34,414 bases of DNA from DATJPD01 sp035506575 (GTDB lineage: Bacteria; Pseudomonadota; Alphaproteobacteria; CACIAM-22H2). The notes beneath the pieces were generated by a model. That model was given only the letters and a program-made list of their open reading frames with translations, was not told the DNA's origin and ran no database searches. The stretch is from positions 1 through 34,414 of the forward strand of contig DATJPD010000117.1 in assembly GCA_035506575.1 (NCBI GenBank), written 5' to 3'. This document shows, in pieces, positions 15,834-23,106 of the stretch. Each line of letters starts with the position of its first letter. Positions within the stretch are counted from its first letter, which is position 1. A program made the position numbers and the translations under genes.

Positions 15834-16232
15834 ATGCCCAGCCATTATCACGCCGTCGTCTGGATCGACCATCACGAGGCGCGGATTTTCACATTCACCG
15901 CGACCGAGGCTGACAAGCTGGTTGTCCATCCGCAGAACCCGCATGTCCATCTGCACCACAAGTCCTCGACCATCGGTGACGGCCGCGCCGCACCCGATTC
16001 GGCTTATTTCGATCAGGTCGCGAAGGCGCTCGATGCGGCCGGGGAGATTCTGATTACCGGCCCGGCAAATGCCAAATTCGAGTTGAAGCAATACATCGAG
16101 CGGCACAAGCCGCAACTCCTCAAGAAGATCGTCGGTGTCGAAACGGTCGACCATCCGACCGACGGCGTACTGACCGATCATGCGCGCCGTTACTTCGCCG
16201 GCGCCGACCGGATGCGCTCCCAACGTAGCTGA
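15834..16232 (+). CDS. Stand-alone eRF1 domain 2-like protein ('translational machinery' type)
   Basis: A 132-residue protein starting MPSHYHAVVWIDHHEARIF. The second half (YFDQVAKALDAAGEILITGPANAKFELKQYIERH, about residues 59-91) resembles the central domain of archaeal/eukaryotic release factor 1 and the bacterial baeRF-type proteins. No GGQ tripeptide is present; the strand-connecting loop instead carries a His-rich stretch and IGDGRA. ATG at 15834 is chosen because AAGGAG lies 6-8 bases upstream; a longer frame from 15813 lacks this. A ribosome-related role is inferred only from the fold resemblance. No catalytic claim is made. Confidence 0.72.
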   Translation: MPSHYHAVVWIDHHEARIFTFTATEADKLVVHPQNPHVHLHHKSSTIGDGRAAPDSAYFDQVAKALDAAGEILITGPANAKFELKQYIERHKPQLLKKIVGVETVDHPTDGVLTDHARRYFAGADRMRSQRS

Positions 16233-16351
16233 GGTCGACGCTAAGCCGTTGTCCGCGTTGCGGGGATACCGGAAGGTGTGACCGCAAGAAGCGGAGTGTT
16301 CGGCGCGGCCATGGGCGCCATCATGGGACTATCCGCACGGCGAGGTATCTC

Positions 16352-16627
16352 ATGCAGAAGCCGTTCCTTGTGCGCGCGCTTGGCGTTGTTCTCTTGATCG
16401 CCATGGCCGGGGCCGCGGCGGCAGCACCACAAGATCGTCCGCCGGCTGCCGCCGGTCAGGCGTCACAGCCACCTACGCCTCCTCCGGCGCCGCTCAGGAC
16501 CCTCACAGGGAAGGAACGCCTGGGCGAAAAGTGGCAAGACGAGCAGCGGATCGACAACTGCAAAGTCCCCATCGACAAACGCGGGACGAAGCCGCGGCCG
16601 GACGCGTGCGGGAAGCCGTCGTCGTGA
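16352..16627 (+). CDS. Small secreted Pro-rich protein with conserved Cys pair
   Basis: A 91-residue protein with a clear Sec signal peptide (positively charged start, hydrophobic core to about residue 22, cleavage likely after AAAA before PQDRPP). The mature part begins with a Pro/Ala/Gln linker and ends with a compact segment GKERLGEKWQDEQRIDNCKVP plus a second Cys in DACGKP. The two Cys could form a disulfide in the periplasm. I do not know a function. GCGAGGT precedes the ATG. It converges with the next gene across 19 bases. Confidence 0.75.
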   Translation: MQKPFLVRALGVVLLIAMAGAAAAAPQDRPPAAAGQASQPPTPPPAPLRTLTGKERLGEKWQDEQRIDNCKVPIDKRGTKPRPDACGKPSS

Positions 16628-16646
16628 GCGCAAGCGTCCGCCGCGG

Positions 16647-17390
16647 CTAAACCGCCTCGCCCGAGCGGAGTGGGGCCGGAGCGCGCTCTCGCCAAAGGAG
16701 CAACGTGGCGACGAAGACCAGCCCCGTCACCAAGGTACTCACGGCCAGGCCGAAGATGTCGTGCGCCAGGAAATCGCCGAATGACGTTCCCGCCGCCCGC
16801 ACCGTCACCACCGTGAGCCAATAGAACCAGAGCGAGGCGAGCGGCCCGGTTCGGCCGACGAGGAGAAGGGCCAGCAGGATGCCGCCCTCGATAAGCGAGG
16901 CGCCGGCGGTGCCGAGTCCGGAGCGGAACGAGGCCATGTCGCCGATCACCGTGCCCAGCGTGCCGGCGATCAGCATTGCGGCCCAGTATCTGACGTCGGT
17001 GGTCGGAAGGCCGAATGGCCAATGGTTGGACGCTTGGTCGGATTTCGATGGCGGCGTGAACACCAGGACAGCCGCGAGAAGTACCCCCAGCGCCGCCGTC
17101 AGCCCGAGCCGTCCCAGCCGGAAATCGGAAGCGCCGAGATCGGCGAGATTGGTAGCCGCCGTCCGCACCACGATGATCGCCATCCAGTAATAGGCCTGAT
17201 GTGCGGCGCGGTCGCGGCGTTCGAAGACCAAGATGAGCGCGAACAGGATGGCGAGCGCCGGCAGCCCACCGGCATGTCCCAGGTGCAGATAGCGGGCGAT
17301 AAAGTCGCCCGTATTGGCGCCGAAGATGCTGGCCAGTGACAGGGCGAACCAGTAGCGGGTCCCCGCGGCGGGAACGTGGGCTTGCTGCAT
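16647..17390 (-). CDS. Four-repeat membrane protein (COG4705-like)
   Basis: Integral membrane protein of 247 residues with about eight helices. It contains four copies of an 18-residue motif starting YW and carrying Asp at position 17: residues 13-30 (YWFALSLASIFGANTGDF), 68-85 (YWMAIIVVRTAATNLADL), 135-152 (YWAAMLIAGTLGTVIGDM) and 190-207 (YWLTVVTVRAAGTSFGDF). Copies alternate with plain hydrophobic helices, so the protein looks like two tandem duplications of a two-helix unit. It fits the uncharacterised COG4705 membrane-anchored group. The buried Asp residues suggest ion or proton handling, which is inference only. Confidence 0.8.
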   Translation of the reverse strand: MQQAHVPAAGTRYWFALSLASIFGANTGDFIARYLHLGHAGGLPALAILFALILVFERRDRAAHQAYYWMAIIVVRTAATNLADLGASDFRLGRLGLTAALGVLLAAVLVFTPPSKSDQASNHWPFGLPTTDVRYWAAMLIAGTLGTVIGDMASFRSGLGTAGASLIEGGILLALLLVGRTGPLASLWFYWLTVVTVRAAGTSFGDFLAHDIFGLAVSTLVTGLVFVATLLLWRERAPAPLRSGEAV

Positions 17391-17428
17391 GATGGATGAA
17401 GTCCTCGACGTGGTCCCGGGAGCGAAAT

Positions 17429-18946
17429 TTAGCGCGGCAGCGCGATCCTGCGATAACTGAGCGCCTCGGCGATGTGGATCCGTGCGACCGTCGCCGAGCG
17501 CTCGAGATCGGCCAAGGTGCGGGCGACGCGCAGCACGCGGTGATACCCTCGTGCCGACAGTTTCAGGCGCTCGGCCGCCTCGGTCAGGAGCTTGCGCCCG
17601 GCAGGCTCGGGTGCGGCCAGCTGTTCGAGAAGCTCACCATCCAGCTCGGCGTTGGAGCGCGGCCGGCGGTCGGCCGGCACTTGTGCCACGCGCTCGCTCT
17701 GGACCTGCCGCGCGGCTGCGACGCGCTCTGCAACATCGGCTGACGATTCGGCCGGCGGCGGCAGGCTCAGGTCGGCCGCACTCACCGCCGGTACGTCGAC
17801 ATGCAGGTCGATGCGGTCGAACAACGGCCCGGAGATCTTCGACTGGTAGTCGATCGCGCATTTGGGCGCGCGCCCGCAGCCCTGCGCCGGGTCGTCGAGC
17901 CAGCCGCAGCGGCACGGGTTCATGGCCGCCACCAGCTGCACGCGGGCCGGATAGGTGACGTGCGCATTGGCACGCGCGACGACGGCGCGCCCGGTCTCCA
18001 GCGGCTGGCGCAGCGATTCGAGCGCGCCGCGCTGGAACTCCGGCAGCTCATCCAGGAAGAGAACCCCGAGATGTGCCAGCGAGATCTCACCAGGCTTGGC
18101 GCGCGCGCCGCCGCCCACCAGTGCCGCCTGCGAGGAGGTGTGGTGCGGGTCCCGGAACGGCCGCTGGCGCGACAGCCCGCCCTCGGCCAGGAGCCCGGCC
18201 ACCGAATGGATCATGCTGACCTCGAGCGCTTCGCCGGGCGTCAATTCCGGCAGAAGGCCCGGCAGGCGCTGCGCCAGCATCGATTTTCCCGATCCGGGCG
18301 GGCCGACCATCAGGAGGTGATGGCCGCCGGCCGCGGCCACTTCGAGCGCGCGCTTGGCCGTCTCCTGGCCTTTGATGTCGCGGAGGTCGGGGATAACAGT
18401 TGTGCGCTCGTCGAGCTTCGGGCGGGGCGGCGACAGGAGCTGCGTGCCTTTGAGATGATTGATGAGGGCCAGCAGCGAATCCGGCGCCAGCACGTCGGCG
18501 CCCGCCCACGCCGCTTCGCCGCCGCAAGCCAGCGGACAGATGAGGCCACGCCCGCGCGCATTGGCGCCCATGGCCGCCGGCAGCGCTCCGGCCACCGCCG
18601 TCAGCTTGCCATCGAGCGCCAGCTCGCCGATGACCATGTAGTCGGCGACCGCGTCCGCGCCGATCACACCCATGCCGACCAGAAGGCCGAGGGCGATCGG
18701 CAGATCGTAGTGCGAGCCTTCCTTGAGGAGGTCGGCAGGCGACAGGTTCACCGTCAGGCGCTTGGGCGGGAGTGCCAGGCCCAGCGCCGACAAGGCGGCG
18801 CGGACGCGTTCGCGCGCCTCGGCGATCGTCTTGTCGGGCAGGCCGACGATCGTGAAGGCCGGCAGCCCGCCGCCGATATGCACCTGCACGTCGACATCGA
18901 CCACGTCGACGCCCTGGAAGGCCACCGTGCTGACGCGTGCAACCAT
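17429..18946 (-). CDS. comM: YifB/ComM family Mg-chelatase-like AAA+ ATPase
   Basis: A 505-residue hexameric ATPase of the ComM family; in naturally competent bacteria ComM helps branch migration during recombination. The N-terminal ChlI-like domain (VHIGGGLPAFTIVGLPD, KEGSHYDLPIALGLL) precedes the AAA+ core with Walker A GPPGSGKS (about 215-222), Walker B GVLFLDELPEF, and AMNPCRCG with additional Cys (CGRAPKC) before the FDRIDLHVDV box. The C-terminal Mg_chelatase_C (LSARGYHRVLRVARTLADL) is complete. Start at ATG 18946, since the fold begins there; a frame from 18982 would add twelve residues. No other competence gene is in the window. Confidence 0.95.
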   Translation of the reverse strand: MVARVSTVAFQGVDVVDVDVQVHIGGGLPAFTIVGLPDKTIAEARERVRAALSALGLALPPKRLTVNLSPADLLKEGSHYDLPIALGLLVGMGVIGADAVADYMVIGELALDGKLTAVAGALPAAMGANARGRGLICPLACGGEAAWAGADVLAPDSLLALINHLKGTQLLSPPRPKLDERTTVIPDLRDIKGQETAKRALEVAAAGGHHLLMVGPPGSGKSMLAQRLPGLLPELTPGEALEVSMIHSVAGLLAEGGLSRQRPFRDPHHTSSQAALVGGGARAKPGEISLAHLGVLFLDELPEFQRGALESLRQPLETGRAVVARANAHVTYPARVQLVAAMNPCRCGWLDDPAQGCGRAPKCAIDYQSKISGPLFDRIDLHVDVPAVSAADLSLPPPAESSADVAERVAAARQVQSERVAQVPADRRPRSNAELDGELLEQLAAPEPAGRKLLTEAAERLKLSARGYHRVLRVARTLADLERSATVARIHIAEALSYRRIALPR

Positions 18947-19012
18947 CAGACGAATCCCCGGCCGGCACGGTAGCGCGGCCACGGCGGGCTGACAAACCGA
19001 CCGCGGCGGAGC

Positions 19013-19462
19013 TCAGCGGCCCAGGCGATCAAGGTTTGAATACACGCGTATGAGCTGGCGCTTGAGGGCGCGCGCCTCGGCGGGCGAGAACCCGGCGAGG
19101 GCCACTTTTTCGTAATGTCGCGCCACCGGAATGATCCCGCGCGTGGTCTGCCGCCCGCGCGGGGTGAGGCGCACCCGCACCTCGCGCCGGTCGCCCCCCC
19201 TCCGTCCGGGGTCAACGCGGCCCCGCGCCACGAGGCCGCCCGTCACCATGCGTCCGACCAGTCGCGACAAGGTCGAGAGATCGATCGAGGTCAGGGCCGC
19301 GAGATCGGACAGGCGCTGCGCGCCGTGCGCGGCCAGTGCTGCCAGCACCCGCCATTCCTGTACCACCACGCCATGCGGCTTGAGCTCGCGCCCGAAGGCG
19401 ACGGCCAGCCGCACGCCGGCGCGGTTGATGAGGTACGGCAGATAGGACGCGAGATCGAACAT
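19013..19462 (-). CDS. MarR family transcriptional regulator
   Basis: Winged-helix regulator of 149 residues. Helix pattern VVQEWRVLAALAAHGAQRLSDLAALTSIDLSTLSRLVGRMVTGGLVARGR gives the dimer helix, recognition helix and start of the wing; the wing DPGRRGGDRREVRVRLTPRG is typical MarR. MarR proteins often repress divergent or own genes. The divergent neighbour is the extensin-like lipoprotein. A TATAGT box (19471-19476, reverse strand) ends eight bases before the ATG, so its message may have almost no leader. Ligand unknown. Confidence 0.92.
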   Translation of the reverse strand: MFDLASYLPYLINRAGVRLAVAFGRELKPHGVVVQEWRVLAALAAHGAQRLSDLAALTSIDLSTLSRLVGRMVTGGLVARGRVDPGRRGGDRREVRVRLTPRGRQTTRGIIPVARHYEKVALAGFSPAEARALKRQLIRVYSNLDRLGR

Positions 19463-19470
19463 GGCCCGGC

Positions 19471-19499
19471 ACTATACGGAAACGCGGGACCGGCGCCAG
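19471..19499 (-). promoter_or_regulatory. Promoter candidate for marR-type gene
   Basis: Reading the reverse strand: CTGGCG (19499-19494), 17-bp spacer, TATAGT (19476-19471), eight bases before the ATG at 19462. The -35 is weak, the -10 good. Confidence 0.35.
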
Positions 19500-19577
19500 C
19501 CTGCGCCCACCGACAATTCCGGACCGGTCGATTCCGGCTATCATGCGCGCCACGCGCCGAGTCGGATCTTTCCGGCC

Positions 19578-20219
19578 ATGTCATTCCGTCGTCCGATCAC
19601 CCCGGGACTCGGCGCGCTCTTTGTCGTGCTGGCGATGCTGGCCGCATGCGCGCCGCGCGCGGTCGCCCCACCTCCTCCCGTTCTGCCGCCGGCCTCCGGT
19701 GCCGCCTGCCTGCGGGCGCTGAGCGAGCGCGGCGTTCCGTTCCAGCCGGTCAGCGAGCCGGCCGCGATCAGCGGCTGCAATCTGCAGAACGCCGTGCGCG
19801 TGACCGGCGTCGGCGCGCCGTTCGACAAGCCCGCGACGATGACCTGCGGGCTGGCGCTACGTCTCAACGAGTTCGAGAGCGATGTCGTCGAGGCGGCGGC
19901 GGAGCGGTATTTCCACCGCCGCGTGGTCGAGATCTATCACTATGGCGCGTATGCCTGCCGCAACATCGCCGGCACGCACCGGCTGTCCGTCCACGCGCAT
20001 GGCGAGGCGATCGATGTCGCCGGGTTCGAGCTGGCGGGCGGCCTGAAGATCCTGGTCAGGACCGATTGGCATGACCCCGGCGACCGCGGGCGCTTCCTGC
20101 ACGAGATCGCCCGCGGCGCCTGCCGGATGTTCGACGTGGTGCTGACCCCCGACAGCAATTCCGACCACCGCGACCACATCCACCTCGACCTGGGCCCCTA
20201 CAGGGTCTGCCAGACGTAG
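19578..20219 (+). CDS. Extensin-like C-terminal domain lipoprotein, M15-like putative peptidase
   Basis: A 213-residue lipoprotein. Hydrophobic signal ends in the lipobox LAAC near residue 24, followed by a Pro-rich linker. The rest is an Extensin-like_C domain: conserved Cys (GAACLRAL, SGCNLQ, MTCGLA), then SVHAHGEAIDVAGF, which fits the SxHxxGxAxD zinc motif of D,D-peptidases such as VanY, and C-terminal DHRDHIHLDLG with the second His ligand. A cell-wall peptidase or binding role in the periplasm is likely by family, not shown. ATG at 19578 is used because the upstream extension to 19461 would bury the signal peptide. Confidence 0.88.
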   Translation: MSFRRPITPGLGALFVVLAMLAACAPRAVAPPPPVLPPASGAACLRALSERGVPFQPVSEPAAISGCNLQNAVRVTGVGAPFDKPATMTCGLALRLNEFESDVVEAAAERYFHRRVVEIYHYGAYACRNIAGTHRLSVHAHGEAIDVAGFELAGGLKILVRTDWHDPGDRGRFLHEIARGACRMFDVVLTPDSNSDHRDHIHLDLGPYRVCQT

Positions 20220-20228
20220 GCGTGCCCG

Positions 20229-21170
20229 CTATGTCCGCCTGGCCTCGATCGCATCCCAGATGAGGCCGGCGAGATTGGTGCCGTCGAAGCGGCTGATCTC
20301 CTGGATGCCGGTCGGCGAGGTGACGTTGATCTCGGTCAGATAGTCGCCGATCACGTCGATGCCGACGAAGATGAGGCCGCGCTCCTTGAGCGCCGGCCCG
20401 ATGCGGGCGCAGATCTCGCGCTCGCGCGCGGTCAGTGTGGTCTTCTCAGCCCGGCCGCCGACATGGAGATTGGCGCGCGCCTCGCCCTTGGCGGGCACCC
20501 GCGTGACGCCGCCGGCAGCCACCCCGTCGATCAGGACGACGCGCTTGTCGCCCTGGCGGATCTCCGGCAGGTAGCGCTGGATGATGATCGGCTCGCGCGA
20601 GCGCGCGGTGAACATCTCGAGCAGCGCGTTGATGTTGTCGTCGTCCGGGCGGATGTGGAAGACGCCGGCGCCGCCGTTGCCGAACAGCGGCTTCATGATG
20701 ATGTCGCCGTGCAGCTGGCGGAACGCGTCGATCTCGGCCCGGCTGGAGGTGATGACCGTCGGCGGCATCAAGTCCGGGAAATGGGTGACGAACAGCTTCT
20801 CGGGCGCATTGCGGACATGCGCCGGATCGTTCACCACCAGGGTCTTCGGATGGATGTGCTCGAGGATGTGCGTGGCCGTGATGTAGGCCATGTCGAACGG
20901 GGGATCCTGGCGCATCAGGACCACGTCGAACTTGGCGAGCTCGAGCGTCTCGAACGGTCCCAGGGTCGCGTGGGCGCCCTTGACCCGCTGCACGGTCAGC
21001 CGGCGCCCGCGCGCGCGTACCGCGCCGTGCGCGAAGGTCAGGTCTGCCGGCAGGTAGTGCCACAACGCGTGGCCGCGGCTCTGGCCTTCGAGGGCGAGCG
21101 CAAACGTCGAGTCGGCATCGATGTTGATGCCCTCGATGGGGTCCATCTGGATGGCGACCGACAAGGCCAT
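20229..21170 (-). CDS. gshB: Glutathione synthetase
   Basis: ATP-grasp ligase that joins gamma-glutamylcysteine and glycine, the final step of glutathione synthesis. 313 residues, the normal length. N-terminal LSVAIQMDPIEGINIDADSTFAL, central RQDPPFDMAYITATHILE and NDPAHVRNAPEKLF, then the ATP-grasp IMKPLFGNGGAGVF, and C-terminal FVGIDVIGDYLTEINVTSPTGIQEI are all typical. No strong ribosome site is seen before the ATG, which lies 34 bases after the SirB1 gene; coupling or read-through is likely. It is the last gene of the leftward run from rsmI. gshA is not in the window. Confidence 0.97.
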   Translation of the reverse strand: MALSVAIQMDPIEGINIDADSTFALALEGQSRGHALWHYLPADLTFAHGAVRARGRRLTVQRVKGAHATLGPFETLELAKFDVVLMRQDPPFDMAYITATHILEHIHPKTLVVNDPAHVRNAPEKLFVTHFPDLMPPTVITSSRAEIDAFRQLHGDIIMKPLFGNGGAGVFHIRPDDDNINALLEMFTARSREPIIIQRYLPEIRQGDKRVVLIDGVAAGGVTRVPAKGEARANLHVGGRAEKTTLTAREREICARIGPALKERGLIFVGIDVIGDYLTEINVTSPTGIQEISRFDGTNLAGLIWDAIEARRT

Positions 21171-21204
21171 GGCGATTCGGAAGGCGTCCCCGGGTCAGCG
21201 ACGG

Positions 21205-22032
21205 TCAGTTGAGCCGGGCGCGGATCGCGGCCAGCTCGGCGGCGATACGTTGCCGTGCCGCGGCACTCTCTGCAAGCTCGACCGCGCGTTCAAGATAGCG
21301 CCGCGCGGCCCCGAGGTTCTCCTGCTGCACCTGGAGGAGGCCCGCTTCGCGCCACAGCGCCGCCGCCGTCGGGGCCAGCATCAACATGCCGTCGAGGACG
21401 AACGCGGCGCCCGCGGCATCGCCCTGCTTGAGGAGCCGTGCCTTGAGGTTGTTCTGCAGGCGCAACAGCGTGCCGCGGTTGGAGAGCGGTGCTGCGTGAT
21501 CCGGTTCGAGCCGCGCCTCGGGGCCGCCGATCGTCCTGATCAGCTCGTGGAGCTCGGCCGTGCCGAGGATCCGCCCGTCATTGAACGGATCGAACACGAG
21601 CCGCTCGCCCGCCGTCTCGATCTGCAGCAGGAAATGGCCGGGAAAATTGAGGCCGCACAGGCGCCAACCCTGGGCGCGCCCGGCATGCAGCCACAGGATG
21701 GCGAGGGCGACCGGCAAGCCACGCCGGCGGTCGATCACCGCCGCGAGGTCGGCGTTGCGCAAATCGTCATAGGTTTCGCGGTCGCCATGATAGCCGTGCC
21801 CGTCAACCAGGACCTGGCGCAGGACGGCCAGTTGTGCGGCCGGGGTGCCGGTAGACAGGGTCGCCGCCGCGACCTGCTGCGCCAGTTGCGCCAGATGTTC
21901 GGCATAGCGCGGATCGCCGGCCTCGCGGCGGCGGCGCGCGGCGAACGCGAGGGCGGTTGCGGCTACGTCGATCGCGTCATCGTGAGCAGCACCGGTGGCG
22001 CGCAGCACGGCCTCGGCCGCCTCGGGGGTCAT
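21205..22032 (-). CDS. SirB1 family protein (transglutaminase-like fold plus TPR)
   Basis: A 275-residue protein. The core RRRGLPVALAILWLHAGRAQGWRLCGLNFPGHFLLQ and VFDPFNDGRIL match the SirB1/YchA family, which has a transglutaminase-like fold without a proven activity. The C-terminal third is TPR-like (NNLKARLLKQGDAAGAAFVLDGMLMLAPTAAALWREAGLL and the following helix pair). Cytoplasmic by absence of a signal. Only 11 bases separate it from the BON gene upstream, and no ribosome site is evident, so coupling is probable. Function unknown. Confidence 0.88.
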   Translation of the reverse strand: MTPEAAEAVLRATGAAHDDAIDVAATALAFAARRRREAGDPRYAEHLAQLAQQVAAATLSTGTPAAQLAVLRQVLVDGHGYHGDRETYDDLRNADLAAVIDRRRGLPVALAILWLHAGRAQGWRLCGLNFPGHFLLQIETAGERLVFDPFNDGRILGTAELHELIRTIGGPEARLEPDHAAPLSNRGTLLRLQNNLKARLLKQGDAAGAAFVLDGMLMLAPTAAALWREAGLLQVQQENLGAARRYLERAVELAESAAARQRIAAELAAIRARLN

Positions 22033-22043
22033 ACGCGGATGTT

Positions 22044-22667
22044 TCAGCCGGTGGACGCCGACTTGAAGCGCTGCGGATCGTCTTTCATGATGACGTGCGA
22101 GACGACCTTCTTCACGTCGGCCAGGTTGCGGGCGATGCTCAGCACGCGGTCGAGCTCGGCCTGGTCCTGGGCCACGCCGAGCAGATACACGACGCCGTTC
22201 ACGACCTCGGCCGAGTAGTTGACCGATTCCACGCCCTTGGCGAACAGGATCTTGGCGTTCAGCTCGGTCTGGATCTTGGTGTCGCGCGCGTAGTCGACGA
22301 TGCCGCCGTCGTTCGTCACCTCGACTTCATCGAAGACCTCGCGCACGCCCTTGGCCTTCCAGGCGAGCGAGATCGCATCGGACCGTGCATCGGCGTTGGG
22401 AACCGTGCCGCTGACCAGCACGCGCCCCTCGTAGACCTGCAGGTTCAGCGCCATCCACATCTTGTGATCTTTTTCCAGCCAGTAGTGGTTGATCTCGGCG
22501 CGGATGGCGTTGTCGCTCACGGCACCCTTGATGCCGCGGTCCTGCAGGGCGGTGTCGCCCGCGACGGCGCCGGCGCCGACGGCCGTGGCGACGCAGCCGG
22601 AGAGGGCCGCGAGGCAGAGAAGGGCAGCCGCCGTCGTCGTCAGCCGTCGCCCGTGCGAACCTGTCAT
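22044..22667 (-). CDS. BON-domain lipoprotein (OsmY/DolP-like)
   Basis: A 207-residue outer-envelope lipoprotein. Signal with Arg-Arg and lipobox LSGC (about residue 24), then two BON domains, the first around DNAIRAEINHYWLEKDHKMWMALNLQVYEGRVLVSGTV and the second around DTKIQTELNAKILFAKGVESVNYSAEVVNGVVYLLGVA. BON domains bind membrane phospholipid; relatives DolP and OsmY help maintain outer-membrane integrity. ATG at 22667 is chosen because GGAG lies six bases upstream; the frame is open to 22730 but that would overlap yraN. It lies between yraN and the SirB1 gene on one strand. Confidence 0.9.
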   Translation of the reverse strand: MTGSHGRRLTTTAAALLCLAALSGCVATAVGAGAVAGDTALQDRGIKGAVSDNAIRAEINHYWLEKDHKMWMALNLQVYEGRVLVSGTVPNADARSDAISLAWKAKGVREVFDEVEVTNDGGIVDYARDTKIQTELNAKILFAKGVESVNYSAEVVNGVVYLLGVAQDQAELDRVLSIARNLADVKKVVSHVIMKDDPQRFKSASTG

Positions 22668-22707
22668 GACAGTCTCCATGGAAGGACCATGGGCGGTTTC
22701 TAGTGCA

Positions 22708-23106
22708 TTACCCCGAGTCGCGCCAAGCATCGCGCAGGTGGCGGGGCAGGCGCCGCGGGGTCACGAGCACCACGTCGAAGCGCATCGAAAGCCCGGCCAG
22801 ATCGGGCCGGCGCGCGAGGAAGGCAAGCGCGGCATTGCGGATGCGAAGTTGCTGGCGGGGCTGGATGGCCTCCGCGGCGGCCTCGTAGGTGGTCCGCGCC
22901 TTGACCTCGACGAACGCCACGATGTTGCCGCGGCGGACGATCAGGTCGATCTCGCCGGTGGGAACGCGAAAATTGCGCGCGAGCACGCGGTAGCCCGCCA
23001 GCCGCAACCGCCACACGGCCCAGCGCTCCGCCCGCAGGCCATGGATCCGTGCGGCGCGCCGGTCGTACCCGGCACCCTCCCGCCGCCGGCCGTTAATCCC
23101 GCCCAC
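22708..23106 (-). CDS. yraN: UPF0102/YraN family endonuclease-like protein
   Basis: A 132-residue member of the YraN family with the nuclease-like core RVPTGEIDLIVRRGNIVAFVEVKARTT, where E, D and ExK match the restriction-endonuclease-fold catalytic residues. Biochemical activity is not established. The rest, YRVLARNFR before and the MRFDVVLV strand after, is normal. Its start overlaps the rsmI stop by 14 bases, a common pairing in proteobacteria. The N terminus is rich in Arg. Confidence 0.93.
   Translation of the reverse strand: MGGINGRRREGAGYDRRAARIHGLRAERWAVWRLRLAGYRVLARNFRVPTGEIDLIVRRGNIVAFVEVKARTTYEAAAEAIQPRQQLRIRNAALAFLARRPDLAGLSMRFDVVLVTPRRLPRHLRDAWRDSG

Noticed and set aside
16278..16397. 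A 39-codon GTG frame with a Gly/Ala-rich segment overlapping the secreted-protein start
   Set aside because: It runs into the secreted-protein gene out of frame and has only a modest ribosome site.
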